Numbered from the stretch's first letter, positions 10,161 through 18,876 are shown. The stretch: 64,000 bases of DNA from Clostridiales bacterium (GCA_003507395.1 DNVW01000013.1:60706-124705); one strand, 5' to 3'. Program-made: numbers and translations. Notes: generated by a model not told the origin, from the sequence alone.

Positions 10161-11165
10161 ATGAAAAATGATGAAAAAGCGTCAATATCGCTGAAAAGAA
10201 TCATTGCCATAAGCATAATATTTTTATTTTTAACAGGTATAGCTGTAGTAGCAGGAAATGTAAAACTAAATAATGTTAAAATAATATTATCAAGTGGTTA
10301 TGAAATGAATGTATTAACTGCAAAAACTAAAGTTTCAGAAATATTAGACGAAAACCATATTATAATATTAGAAGATGAAAAAGTAATTCCAGATTTAGAA
10401 GAAGAGCTTTCATCAAATAATACTATAAAAATATTTAAAAATACAGATGAAGAAATAGAAATAGCTACGGAAATCGAAAGTTCAGCAAATGTTAAAACAG
10501 AAGACCTACTAAAGAATTATGAACAGATAGTAGAAAAAATAGTTACAGAAGAAGTAAAAATACCATATGAAACAATTACTAAAGATGTATCAACAGGTTC
10601 TAGTGCAAAACAAGATAAAATAATACAGTATGGTGTTGATGGATTAAAAAGAGTAACATATAAAATAAAATATCAAAACAATATAGAGATAGAGAAAACA
10701 GAAATTTCTAGCGAGATTATTAAAGAACCTATAGACAAAATAGTTGAGATTAGAACTAAACAAATAACTTCAAGAAGTTCAACCTTTAGAGAAGCATCTA
10801 CAAACCCAGCTTTAACAGCTTCTACAACATTAGCAAAAAGAGTAGAAGGGATAACGCCTAAAGTTGCAACGTTCAATACTTCTGCATATTGCCCATGTAT
10901 GAGTTGTTGTGGTAAAACAAATGGTATAACAGCATCTGGAGCACCTGCATCAGAATGGTACACATTAGCAGCAGGTTCAGTATATCCAATAGGAACAGTT
11001 ATATATATACCATATTTTAAAGATAAACCAAATGGTGGTTGGTTCGTAGTTCAAGATAGAGGTGGAGCAATTTCAAGTGATAGATTAGACATTTTCTATG
11101 ATTCACACAGTGCAGCATTACAATTTGGTAGAAGATATTTAGAATGTTACGTATATGAGTTTTAA
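10161..11165 (+). CDS. G5 and 3D domain cell-wall protein (YabE/YocH-like)
   Basis: A 334-residue exported protein. After a basic start and one hydrophobic segment (about residues 14-36) come a ubiquitin-like DUF348 stretch, a G5 domain (about residues 120-215) and a C-terminal 3D domain (about residues 235-334). The 3D domain has AYCPCMSCCGKTNGITASG, GTVIYIP, VQDRGGAI and DRLDIFYDSH, which include the three conserved aspartates. Such proteins (YabE, Rpf-like) are presumed peptidoglycan-remodelling enzymes. The frame opens earlier at 10077, but that would overlap its own promoter. ATG 10161 with AAGGAGGG is chosen, although the spacing of 12-13 nt is long. Confidence 0.9.
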   Translation: MKNDEKASISLKRIIAISIIFLFLTGIAVVAGNVKLNNVKIILSSGYEMNVLTAKTKVSEILDENHIIILEDEKVIPDLEEELSSNNTIKIFKNTDEEIEIATEIESSANVKTEDLLKNYEQIVEKIVTEEVKIPYETITKDVSTGSSAKQDKIIQYGVDGLKRVTYKIKYQNNIEIEKTEISSEIIKEPIDKIVEIRTKQITSRSSTFREASTNPALTASTTLAKRVEGITPKVATFNTSAYCPCMSCCGKTNGITASGAPASEWYTLAAGSVYPIGTVIYIPYFKDKPNGGWFVVQDRGGAISSDRLDIFYDSHSAALQFGRRYLECYVYEF

Positions 11166-11195
11166 AAAAGGCACTTGCATATAAGTGCCTTTTTT
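11164..11195 (+). terminator. Intrinsic terminator after the 3D-domain gene
   Basis: Stem AAGGCACTT / AAGTGCCTT with a 6-nt loop and a T6 tail. It begins inside the stop codon. The A-run on its left could also let it work in the other direction. Confidence 0.9.
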
Positions 11196-11237
11196 GATAT
11201 TATAATACAAGTTAAAATAGAAATGGAATGAGAAAAT

Positions 11238-12005
11238 ATGAAACTAATATCTTGGAATGTTAATGGATTAAGAGCAAATATAACAAAAGGATTTGAAAAA
11301 TTTTTTAAAGAAGTAGATGCAGATATTTTTTGCATACAAGAAACGAAAATGCAAGAAGAACAGATAGATATAACCATTCAAGAATTATTTAAAAGTTATA
11401 ATCAATATTGGAATAGCGCTGTAAAAAAAGGATATTCAGGTACTGCAATCTTTAGTAAAAAAAAGCCAATAAAAGTTACATATGGAATTGGAATAGAAGA
11501 ACATGACAAAGAAGGAAGAATTATAACACTTGAATTTGAGGAATTTTTTATTGTAAATTGCTATACTCCAAATTCAAAACGAGAATTAGAAAGATTAGAT
11601 TATAGAATGACTTGGGAGGATGAAATACGCAAATATCTATTAAAACTAGATAAAATAAAGCCTGTAATATATTGTGGAGATTTAAATGTAGCACATAAAG
11701 AAATTGATTTAAAAAATCCAAAAACAAATAGAAGAAATGCAGGTTTTACAGATGAAGAAAGAGGTAAAATGACAGAATTGTTAGAAGCAGGATTTACAGA
11801 TACTTTTAGATATTTATATCCAGATAAAGAAAATGCTTATTCTTGGTGGTCATATATGGCAAAAGCAAGGGAAAAAAATATAGGTTGGAGAATAGACTAT
11901 TTTATAGTATCCAAATCTATCGAAAATAAAATAGAAGATTCGATAATATATTCGGAAGTTATGGGAAGTGATCATTGCCCAGTAGGATTAAAAATTAAAA
12001 TATGA
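11238..12005 (+). CDS. xth: Exodeoxyribonuclease III (AP endonuclease)
   Basis: A 255-residue enzyme of the Xth/ExoA family, which cuts DNA 5' to abasic sites in base excision repair and has 3'-5' exonuclease activity. Signatures: MKLISWNVNGLRA (Asn of the active site), DIFCIQETKM (metal-binding Glu), CGDLNVAHKEIDL (catalytic Asp-Asn) and the terminal GSDHCPVGL (Asp-His pair). The full length and all catalytic residues are present. The next gene begins 14 nt downstream. Confidence 0.96.
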   Translation: MKLISWNVNGLRANITKGFEKFFKEVDADIFCIQETKMQEEQIDITIQELFKSYNQYWNSAVKKGYSGTAIFSKKKPIKVTYGIGIEEHDKEGRIITLEFEEFFIVNCYTPNSKRELERLDYRMTWEDEIRKYLLKLDKIKPVIYCGDLNVAHKEIDLKNPKTNRRNAGFTDEERGKMTELLEAGFTDTFRYLYPDKENAYSWWSYMAKAREKNIGWRIDYFIVSKSIENKIEDSIIYSEVMGSDHCPVGLKIKI

Positions 12006-12018
12006 AAGGATAAAAAAT

Positions 12019-13140
12019 ATGGAAGGGAAAAAGCGTACATTAACTAAATGGCTTTATTGGTTTGTATTTGCTGTTGCAGTAATACTGGTATACAAAACAG
12101 TAGATAATTTAGGAGAAATATCTATATGGTTTAAAAAGCTGTTTTCAATTTTAATGCCGTTTGTAATAGGGATTTTAATAGCATATTTATTTTATATTCC
12201 GGCAAGAAATCTTGAAAAAACTTATTCAAGAATTAAAAATAAATTTATAAAAAAAAGAGCCAGGGGAATAGCTATATTTACTATATATATAATAGCAATG
12301 ATTGTAATTGTACTGATAATAAATTTTATAGTGCCTACAATAATAGAAAGCATAAAAGATTTAATAAGTAATTTTCAAACTTATTACAATGAAACAATAA
12401 CTGTATTAAACAATTTACCAGAAGACTCATTCTTAAAAAATGAAATAATATATAAATTAGCAGAACAAATAAAAAATATAGATATAGAAAAATACTTTAA
12501 TTTCGAACAATTAGCACAATATGCTAAAGGTGCAATTAATATAGTTACCAGTATATTTGATATTTTTGTTTCAGTTATTGTATCTGTATACATACTTTTG
12601 GAAAGAGATCAAATAATAAGATTTTTAAAAAGTTTAACAAAAAGACTATTTAAAGAAAGAACCTACAACAATATTGTGAATTATTTTGACCAAACAAACA
12701 ATATATTTTTTCATTTTATATCAAGCCAATTATTAGATGGAATAATTGTAGGCATAATAACTTCTATTGCAATGCAAATAATGGGAGTAAAATATGCAAT
12801 ATTGCTAGGATTTATGATAGGATTATTCAATTTAATACCATATTTTGGAGCAATAATAGCTGTAATAATAGCAGCAATAATTACAATATTTACAGGTGGA
12901 TTTAATCAAGCTATATGGATGGTAATAGTAGTGACAATTTTACAACAAATAGATGCAAATATAATAAATCCAAAAATAACAGGAAATTCACTAAAAATAA
13001 GTCCACTGCTAGTAATTTTTGCAGTAACTGTAGGTGGAGCATACTTTGGAGTACTAGGAATGTTTTTAGCAGTTCCAATAATAGCCGTTTTAAAGCTATT
13101 AATAGAAGACTATATAAAAAGTGGTGAAAAGCAAATATAA
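12019..13140 (+). CDS. AI-2E family transporter (YtvI/PerM-like permease)
   Basis: A 373-residue polytopic membrane protein. It has about seven to eight hydrophobic segments with the usual family layout: two near the N-terminus, one at about 65-85, a long extracytoplasmic helical stretch, then a cluster from about 160 to the end. Family landmarks are GLFNLIPYFGAIIAVI and LQQIDANIINPKITGNSLKISPLLV. Members include AI-2 exporters and Na+/H+ antiporter-like proteins; the substrate cannot be read from sequence. AAAGGAT lies 8 nt before the ATG. Confidence 0.9.
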   Translation: MEGKKRTLTKWLYWFVFAVAVILVYKTVDNLGEISIWFKKLFSILMPFVIGILIAYLFYIPARNLEKTYSRIKNKFIKKRARGIAIFTIYIIAMIVIVLIINFIVPTIIESIKDLISNFQTYYNETITVLNNLPEDSFLKNEIIYKLAEQIKNIDIEKYFNFEQLAQYAKGAINIVTSIFDIFVSVIVSVYILLERDQIIRFLKSLTKRLFKERTYNNIVNYFDQTNNIFFHFISSQLLDGIIVGIITSIAMQIMGVKYAILLGFMIGLFNLIPYFGAIIAVIIAAIITIFTGGFNQAIWMVIVVTILQQIDANIINPKITGNSLKISPLLVIFAVTVGGAYFGVLGMFLAVPIIAVLKLLIEDYIKSGEKQI

Positions 13141-13203
13141 ATATATACATAAAAATCGGCATTAGTGTAAAAGGAAGGCTTAGTTATAAGCCTTACCGAA
13201 ATA

Positions 13204-13232
13204 TTGACAAAAGCGCGAAATAAGTGTAAAAT
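13204..13232 (+). promoter_or_regulatory. Sigma-A promoter of gdpP
   Basis: TTGACA (13204-13209), 17-nt spacer, TAAAAT (13227-13232), 23 nt before the gdpP ATG. Just upstream (13171-13198) is an 8-bp hairpin AAGGCTTA/TAAGCCTT without a T-tract. Confidence 0.75.
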
Positions 13233-13255
13233 TAATAGGTAATTAGGAGGAATTT

Positions 13256-15253
13256 ATGCCGAGCAATAAAAAAATATTTGATAAACTAATATCACGCGTA
13301 AAAATATATTTGGTAATTATAGCCATACTTTTGACAATTATTTGTATAAATAATGTTAATTTTATAATGCCATCGATTTTATTTTACGCTTTAATAGTAG
13401 GATATGCTTATTGGAGTAATCAAAAAAGAAAGGAAGAACTTTCTGAGCATATAGAGCACTTAACTTTTAGTGTAGATAAAGCAGCAAAAGGAACACTAAT
13501 AAATTCTCCTTTTCCATTGATAATATTAGAAACAAATGGAAATGTTATTTTAAAGAATGAAAAATTTTCTAAAGAATTCATCAATATAGATATTAATAAT
13601 TACTTAGAAAATATACTTAAAGAACTTAAACAAGAAATAGAAAATGGGGAATTAGAAGAAAATAGAAATATATGCAAAGAAGTACTAATTGGAAATAAAA
13701 CATATAAATTATTAGGAGAGTATATAGAACTAAAAAATAAACAACAAATGATTACATTATATTTTGTTGATAATACAGAGTTAGTAAAAACAGAAGAAAA
13801 ATATATTAATTCACAAAATTGTATTGGTATAATGATGATAGACAATTATGAAGAATTAATACAAAGAATAGAAAATGAAGATAAGTCTACACTTACAGCA
13901 CAAATAGAAAAAAATATATATGAATGGGCATCAAAATTTGAAGGACTAGTAATAAAATCTGAAAGAGATACATATGTATTCATATTTGAGCAAAAGTATT
14001 TAATTGAAATAGAAAATAAAAAATTTAGTATTTTAGATGAAATAAAAGAGCTAGAGTGGGCAAATAAAGTACAATTTACTTTAAGTATAGCAGTTTCAAA
14101 TGAGGGTAAGTCAAATTATGAGAAATATAAATCAGCACAAGCTGGATTAGATATTGTTTTAGGACGTGGTGGAGACCAAGCTGTTGTGAGAGAAAGCGGA
14201 AAATATGTATTTTTTGGAGGAAGAGCACAGGAAGTAGAAAAAAGAACTAAAGTAAAAGCAAGAACAGTAGCACATGCACTTAAAGAATTAATTTTGGAAG
14301 CTGAAAATGTAATGATAATGGGACATTCAAATTCAGATATGGATTGTATTGGCTCTAGTATGGGATTATATAGACTAGCAAGAACATTAGGAAAAAATAC
14401 ATATATAGTAAACAATTCTTATGGAATCGGATTAGAAAACTTTATTGAAAAAGCAAAAGATGATGAAGAATACAAAAATATAATTATAAACAAAAATGAA
14501 GCATTATCTAAAATAAATCCAGAAACTTTATTAATTGTTGTAGATACAAGTAAGAAAAATTATGTAGAAGTTCCAGAACTATTAGAAGAAACTGAAAAAA
14601 TAGTAGTAATAGATCATCATAGAAGAAGTACAGAATATATAGAAGATGCAACATTAATGTTTCACGAAGTTTATGCTTCTTCAGCGGCAGAACTTGTTAC
14701 AGAAATATTAGAGTATTCACAAGAAGAAATAAAATTAACAGAATTAGAAGCAGAAGCATTATATGCAGGAATTATGATGGATACAAAGAACTTTACTTTT
14801 AAAACAGGTGTCAGAACATTTGAAGCAGCGGCATATTTAAGAAGATATGGAATAGATACAATAAAAGTAAAAAAATGGTTCCAAAGTGATTTAGCAACTT
14901 ATAATAAAATTTCTAAAATAGTTGAAAAAGCAGAAGTCATAGAAAATTCGATAGCAATTGCTATTTACGAAGAAGAGGATAAAAATGCAAATATTATATG
15001 TGCAAAGGCGGCAGATGAACTATTAACAATAAGTAATATAGTTGCATCCTTTGTAATTGGAATGATGGGCAACAAAGTGTGCATAAGTGGACGTTCTATA
15101 GGTGATATAAATGTACAATTAATACTAGAAAAACTTGGTGGTGGAGGGCATATAACCCTAGCGGGAGCACAAGTAGAAGGAATGACAGTAGAAGAAGTAA
15201 AAATAGAATTAATAAATAGAATAAATGAATATTTTACTGAAATATCAAGTTAG
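13256..15253 (+). CDS. gdpP: Cyclic-di-AMP phosphodiesterase GdpP (DHH family)
   Basis: A 665-residue membrane-anchored enzyme that hydrolyses c-di-AMP to pApA and so controls osmotic and cell-wall homeostasis. Order: two N-terminal membrane segments (about 15-55), a PAS-like domain (about 70-165), a degenerate GGDEF domain (about 175-300), a DHH domain (MIMGHSNSDMDCIGSS, IVVDTS, VVIDHHRRS) and DHHA1 (GGGGHITLAGAQV near 630). The metal-binding residues of the DHH domain are intact. TAGGAGG lies 5 nt before the ATG. In many Firmicutes gdpP is followed by rplI and dnaB; here the small gene at 15353-15523 interrupts that order on the other strand. Confidence 0.96.
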   Translation: MPSNKKIFDKLISRVKIYLVIIAILLTIICINNVNFIMPSILFYALIVGYAYWSNQKRKEELSEHIEHLTFSVDKAAKGTLINSPFPLIILETNGNVILKNEKFSKEFINIDINNYLENILKELKQEIENGELEENRNICKEVLIGNKTYKLLGEYIELKNKQQMITLYFVDNTELVKTEEKYINSQNCIGIMMIDNYEELIQRIENEDKSTLTAQIEKNIYEWASKFEGLVIKSERDTYVFIFEQKYLIEIENKKFSILDEIKELEWANKVQFTLSIAVSNEGKSNYEKYKSAQAGLDIVLGRGGDQAVVRESGKYVFFGGRAQEVEKRTKVKARTVAHALKELILEAENVMIMGHSNSDMDCIGSSMGLYRLARTLGKNTYIVNNSYGIGLENFIEKAKDDEEYKNIIINKNEALSKINPETLLIVVDTSKKNYVEVPELLEETEKIVVIDHHRRSTEYIEDATLMFHEVYASSAAELVTEILEYSQEEIKLTELEAEALYAGIMMDTKNFTFKTGVRTFEAAAYLRRYGIDTIKVKKWFQSDLATYNKISKIVEKAEVIENSIAIAIYEEEDKNANIICAKAADELLTISNIVASFVIGMMGNKVCISGRSIGDINVQLILEKLGGGGHITLAGAQVEGMTVEEVKIELINRINEYFTEISS

Positions 15254-15264
15254 AAAAGTAATTT

Positions 15265-15306
15265 AAAATAAAAAAAGAGGGCAATACTAAGAGTATTTGC
15301 CCTCTT
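15265..15306 (-). terminator. Intrinsic terminator of the small minus-strand gene
   Basis: Read on the minus strand, a GC-rich stem (GAGGGCAAATACT / AGTATTGCCCTC, one bulge) is followed by T7. On the plus strand no T-tract follows, so it primarily serves the minus-strand gene at 15353-15523. Confidence 0.8.
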
Positions 15307-15328
15307 CGATTGTGTTTATCCACAATCT

Positions 15329-15584
15329 CACGTTATTCAACGTTAAAAGTTTTTAACCCCTCTTGGTTCCGTCAGACCAAAAGCACTCTCCAGTGTACCG
15401 ACAGTATAGACTGCCGTCTGTCAACTCTTCAAGATCGCCGTTATCTTTAGCGTTCTCGACTTCAGTTTCATCAAGGTTGCCATCGTTATCAACGACATAA
15501 TCATTGCTGAGTTTCCATGCCATAGAGAAGTACCTCCTTTCATAAAATATTGATTTTAGAAATGAAAGACTGTTGAATAACGTG
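15329..15584. repeat. Perfect 13-bp inverted repeats enclosing a small GC-richer gene
   Basis: The sequence CACGTTATTCAAC at 15329-15341 recurs as its exact reverse complement GTTGAATAACGTG at 15572-15584. The 256-bp interval contains one small gene of clearly higher GC than the surroundings. This could be the termini of a small non-autonomous mobile cassette, or a panhandle that closes the small mRNA end to end. No target-site duplication was recognised. Confidence 0.7.
15353..15523 (-). CDS. Small unknown protein (56 residues), GC-richer than its neighbours
   Basis: Start ATG 15523 is supported by AAAGGAGGT 8 nt upstream, a -35/-10 promoter further up and a terminator downstream, so this is a complete monocistronic gene. 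The protein is acidic in its first two thirds and ends in a short stretch with two cysteines (YCRYTGECFW) and a K-R-G tail; no family was recognised. Its codons (GAC, AAC, GGC, GTC) are unlike the AT-biased neighbours, which suggests transfer. Codon 42 is CGG, the only in-frame CGG outside the three frameshift sites. Read in zero frame it gives Arg; read with a +1 shift the frame runs on to a stop at 15343, giving 59 residues. Confidence 0.7.
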   Translation of the reverse strand: MAWKLSNDYVVDNDGNLDETEVENAKDNGDLEELTDGSLYCRYTGECFWSDGTKRG

Positions 15585-15611
15585 TAGTTACCAAAATATG
15601 TAACCAACTTA

Positions 15612-15640
15612 AGTATACTACATGATTAAAATAAAGTCAA
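15612..15640 (-). promoter_or_regulatory. Sigma-A promoter of the small minus-strand gene
   Basis: On the minus strand TTGACT (15640-15635), 17-nt spacer, TATACT (15617-15612). It predicts a transcript of about 340 nt ending at 15265, with an 80-nt leader that holds one arm of the 13-bp inverted repeat. Confidence 0.75.
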
Positions 15641-15792
15641 TATATTTGGTAAAGTAGATAGTATTGTTTTGTAAATTTTATTCTTCAGCAAAATTATTAC
15701 AGTTCAGATTTAAAACACTTGAAAAAAAGGCAATTATGATATATTATATAATATGTAAAAATATATAAAAATTTGAAAGGAAGGATAATTAT

Positions 15793-16239
15793 ATGAAAGT
15801 AATTTTATTAGATAATATAAAAGGTGTCGGGAAAAAAGACGAAATTATAAATGCAAGTGATGGTTATGCAAGAAATTATCTATTTCCAAAGAAATTAGCA
15901 GTAGAAGCTACAAAAGAAAACTTAAGTAAATTAGATTCGAAAAATGAAGCAAATAAATTTAAAAAACAAAATGAAAAAAATGAGGCAGAAGAAATAGCTA
16001 AACAGTTAAAAGAAATTACTTTAACAATAAAGGTAAAAGCAGGAGAAAGCGGAAAAATATTTGGAGGAGTAACTTCAAAGGAAATATCAGAAAATTTGAA
16101 AAATCAATATAAAATAGAGGTAGACAAAAAGAAAATAGAAGTAAAAGAAACAATAAAAAATCTGGGTAGATTTAATATAAATATAAAATTATATGAAGGG
16201 GTAAACGCAAAATTAAATGTAAATATAACAGCAGAATAA
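15793..16239 (+). CDS. rplI: 50S ribosomal protein L9
   Basis: A 148-residue L9 of standard length. The N-terminal domain carries [17 protein letters not shown] and the signature [14 protein letters not shown]; a long charged helix then links to the C-terminal domain with [13 protein letters not shown]. It binds 23S rRNA near the L1 stalk. AAGGAAGGA precedes the ATG. dnaB starts 99 nt downstream. Confidence 0.97.
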   Translation: MKVILLDNIKGVGKKDEIINASDGYARNYLFPKKLAVEATKENLSKLDSKNEANKFKKQNEKNEAEEIAKQLKEITLTIKVKAGESGKIFGGVTSKEISENLKNQYKIEVDKKKIEVKETIKNLGRFNINIKLYEGVNAKLNVNITAE

Positions 16240-16338
16240 ATGTAGAACTAGCGCCTTCCGAATAATGAAAATAAGAAAAACAATAAAAAATAATTGAAGA
16301 TAACTAGATTATCGGCAATAGAAAGGAATGGAGAAAAA

Positions 16339-17670
16339 ATGGAACTAGGTAGAATTCCACCACATGATATAGAAGCAGAACAAGCAATTATAGGTAGTAT
16401 GCTAACAGATAAAGATGCGGTAATAGCGGCAATAGAAATATTGCGTGAACAAGATTTTTATAGAGAAGATAATCGCATAATTTATTCTGCAATACTAAAT
16501 TTATATAATAGGTCAGAACCAATAGATATTATTACATTAAAAGCAGAACTTAAATCAATGGGAAAATTAGAAGCAGTAGGGGGATTAGAATACATAGTTC
16601 AATTACCAGATAGAGTTCCTACAACTTCAAATGTAGAGCAATATATTAAAATTGTAGAAGAAAAATCTATGTTAAGAGCTTTAATAAAAACAGCAGATGA
16701 ATTAATAACATTAGGATATGACCCAACACAAGAAGTTGAACAAGTAATAGATACGGCAGAAAAGAAAATATTTGAAGTAATGCAAAAAAAGAATCAAAAG
16801 GGATATTCATCAATGAAAGACATTTTAATAGATACATTTACGCAACTAGAACAATTATATAACCAAAAAGAAATGATTACAGGTGTACCAACAGGTTTTG
16901 CAGATTTAGATTATAGGACATCAGGACTTCACAATTCAGACTTGATTTTAGTAGCAGCAAGACCAGCAATGGGAAAATCTGCTTTTGCATTAAATATAGC
17001 AACACATGCAGCCGTAAGAGGAAAAGTACCTGTTGCAATATTTAGTTTAGAAATGTCTAAAGAGCAAATGGCTAACAGAATATTATGTAGTGAGGCAATG
17101 GTAGATAGTGCGAAAGTAAGAACAGGTAAAATAGATGATGAAGAATGGGGAAAACTAGCAGCTGCATCAGGAGAGCTTTCAGAAGCAGGAATTTATATAG
17201 ATGACACACCGGGAATTTCTGTAATGGAAATAAGAGCAAAATGCAGAAAAATGAAATTGGAAAAAAATATAGGATTAGTTGTAATAGACTATTTGCAACT
17301 CGTTCAAGGAAGTAATAGAAAAGGAGGAAGCCGTGAACAAGAAATTGCAGAAATAAGTAGGTCACTAAAAATACTAGCAAAAGAAATCAATGTTCCTGTA
17401 ATAGCATTATCACAATTATCGCGTGCACCTGAGCAAAGAGTTGACCATAGGCCAATGCTTTCAGACCTTCGTGAATCAGGTTCAATAGAACAAGATGCTG
17501 ACATAGTAATGTTTTTATATAGAGACGATTATTATAATGAAGATACAGACAAGAAAAATATAGCAGAAGTCATAATAGCAAAACATAGATCAGGAGCAAC
17601 AGGAACAGTAGAATTATTATGGCTTGGAAACTACACAAAATTTGCAAACATAGACAGATATAGGGAATAA
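16339..17670 (+). CDS. dnaB: Replicative DNA helicase DnaB
   Basis: A 443-residue hexameric 5'-3' helicase of the replication fork. The N-terminal DnaB domain (IPPHDIEAEQAIIGSML) is followed by a RecA-like domain with Walker A AARPAMGKSAFALN, LVVIDYLQL (Walker B) and the DnaB signatures LSQLSRAPEQR and DLRESGSIEQDADIV. The frame opens at TTG 16294, but ATG 16339 begins at the conserved N-terminus and has AAGGAATGGAG upstream. rplI-dnaB is the common Firmicute order. Confidence 0.97.
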   Translation: MELGRIPPHDIEAEQAIIGSMLTDKDAVIAAIEILREQDFYREDNRIIYSAILNLYNRSEPIDIITLKAELKSMGKLEAVGGLEYIVQLPDRVPTTSNVEQYIKIVEEKSMLRALIKTADELITLGYDPTQEVEQVIDTAEKKIFEVMQKKNQKGYSSMKDILIDTFTQLEQLYNQKEMITGVPTGFADLDYRTSGLHNSDLILVAARPAMGKSAFALNIATHAAVRGKVPVAIFSLEMSKEQMANRILCSEAMVDSAKVRTGKIDDEEWGKLAAASGELSEAGIYIDDTPGISVMEIRAKCRKMKLEKNIGLVVIDYLQLVQGSNRKGGSREQEIAEISRSLKILAKEINVPVIALSQLSRAPEQRVDHRPMLSDLRESGSIEQDADIVMFLYRDDYYNEDTDKKNIAEVIIAKHRSGATGTVELLWLGNYTKFANIDRYRE

Positions 17671-17672
17671 GT

Positions 17673-17785
17673 TGTCACAATGGGGACGTTCCTTTTTGTG
17701 ACAAAATGACACTTTGGGGACACACCTTATTGCAAAGGACTGTCCCAAAGTGTGCAAACGGGACAATTAGGGACTGTCCCTAATT
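17673..17785. repeat. Palindromic intergenic repeat (GGGGACGTTCC / GGGACTGTCCC family)
   Basis: The dnaB-tilS gap is filled by two related units: TGTCAC..TGGGGACGTTCCTTTTTGTGACA, directly followed by GGGGACACACCTTATTGC and a GGGACTGTCCC-centred palindrome. Near-identical units occur at 61983-62041, and relatives at 32251-32382 and 55950-56003. The sequence is GC-richer than its surroundings. It ends 5 nt before the tilS ribosome binding site. The layout resembles REP elements mobilised by Y1-type (RAYT) transposases, but no transposase is in this window. Confidence 0.8.
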
Positions 17786-17802
17786 GGGTAGAAAGGAAAT
17801 AT

Positions 17803-18825
17803 ATGTTAGAGGAAAAAGTATTAGGAACTATAAAAAAGTATGAACAAATAAAATCTGGGGATACTATAGTATTAGGAGTGTCTGGTGGTCCAGATTCCAT
17901 TTGTTTGTTGAATATATTAAAAAATTTACAAAATGAACTTAAAATAGACATTGTTGTTGCACATATTAATCATATGATAAGAGAAGAGGCAGATTTAGAA
18001 ACAGACTATGTTCGAGATTTTTGTATTAAAAAAAATGTACCATGTTTTGTAAAAAAGGAAAATATTTTAAAAATTGCAAAGGAGCAGAAGCTAGGGACAG
18101 AGGAAGTAGGAAGAAAAATAAGATATGACTTTTTTGAAGAAGTAATGAATAAAGTAGGTGGAAATAAAATTGCTACAGCACATAATGCAAATGATAATGC
18201 AGAAACTGTTATGATGAATTTTTTGAGGGGAAGTGGGACTTCAGGGCTTAAAGGAATAGAACCAATAAGAAATAACAAATTTATAAGACCTATAATAGAA
18301 TGTACTAGAAAAGAAATTGAACAATATTGTGATGAAAACAACTTAAACCCTAAGTATGACAAAACAAATCAAGAAAATATTTATACAAGAAATAAAATTA
18401 GAAATTTACTTATTCCATATATACAGGAAAATTTTAATCCTAATATAATAGAAACAATAAATAGAATGTCAAATCTTATTGCTAATGATGAATTGTATTT
18501 TAAAAATATAGTTAAGCAAGCATATAGCGATGTTTTGATAGATAGAAATGAAAAAGAAATTATTTTAGACTTGAAGAAATTTAATAAATTAGAAAAGGTA
18601 ATAAAATCTAGACTTATAATATATACTATTAATGAACTTTTGGGTACAACAAATGGCATAGAAAAAATACATATTGAGGATATTATTAAATTATGTGAAA
18701 ATAATATAGGTAATAAATATTTAACACCTAATAAAAATATAAAAATACTTGTAAAAAATAAAAAAATTTTTTTACTAGGTATTATGAACTTCCGTAAGGA
18801 AAGTATTGATATGACTAGATTGTAA
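17803..18825 (+). CDS. tilS: tRNA(Ile)-lysidine synthase (short form)
   Basis: A 340-residue ATP-dependent enzyme that converts C34 of tRNA-Ile(CAU) to lysidine, needed to read AUA. The PP-loop SGGPDS is at about residues 30-35, followed by HINHMIREEADLE, GTEEVGRKIRYDFF and TAHNANDNAETVMMNFLRGSG. It lacks the C-terminal domain found in many ~450-residue TilS proteins and ends soon after the central domain. I chose ATG 17803 (GAAAGGA 5 nt upstream) over an upstream GTG/TTG-type start inside the repeat. ftsH follows, as in many Firmicutes (hpt is absent). Confidence 0.93.
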   Translation: MLEEKVLGTIKKYEQIKSGDTIVLGVSGGPDSICLLNILKNLQNELKIDIVVAHINHMIREEADLETDYVRDFCIKKNVPCFVKKENILKIAKEQKLGTEEVGRKIRYDFFEEVMNKVGGNKIATAHNANDNAETVMMNFLRGSGTSGLKGIEPIRNNKFIRPIIECTRKEIEQYCDENNLNPKYDKTNQENIYTRNKIRNLLIPYIQENFNPNIIETINRMSNLIANDELYFKNIVKQAYSDVLIDRNEKEIILDLKKFNKLEKVIKSRLIIYTINELLGTTNGIEKIHIEDIIKLCENNIGNKYLTPNKNIKILVKNKKIFLLGIMNFRKESIDMTRL

Positions 18826-18847
18826 AGAAAAAACTTTAAAAAAATAC

Positions 18848-18876
18848 TTGAAATACAAAAATCTTTATGATATATT
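18848..18876 (+). promoter_or_regulatory. Probable sigma-A promoter of ftsH
   Basis: TTGAAA (18848-18853), 17-nt spacer, TATATT (18871-18876), 28 nt before the ftsH start. This would allow ftsH expression independent of tilS. Confidence 0.6.

Noticed and set aside
13171..13198. Hairpin AAGGCTTA/TAAGCCTT as a terminator after the AI-2E permease gene
   Set aside because: No T-tract follows on either strand; it could be a weak structure only.
15270..15306. The hairpin after gdpP as the gdpP terminator
   Set aside because: The T-run is on the minus-strand side, so it fits the small minus-strand gene; on the plus strand TTCGATTG follows.
15588..15606. GTTACCAAAATATGTAACC as the same operator as TTACCAA-AA-TTGGTAA before rnjA
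   Set aside because: Only the left half matches and the right arms differ, so I mention it as a similarity but do not annotate a shared site.
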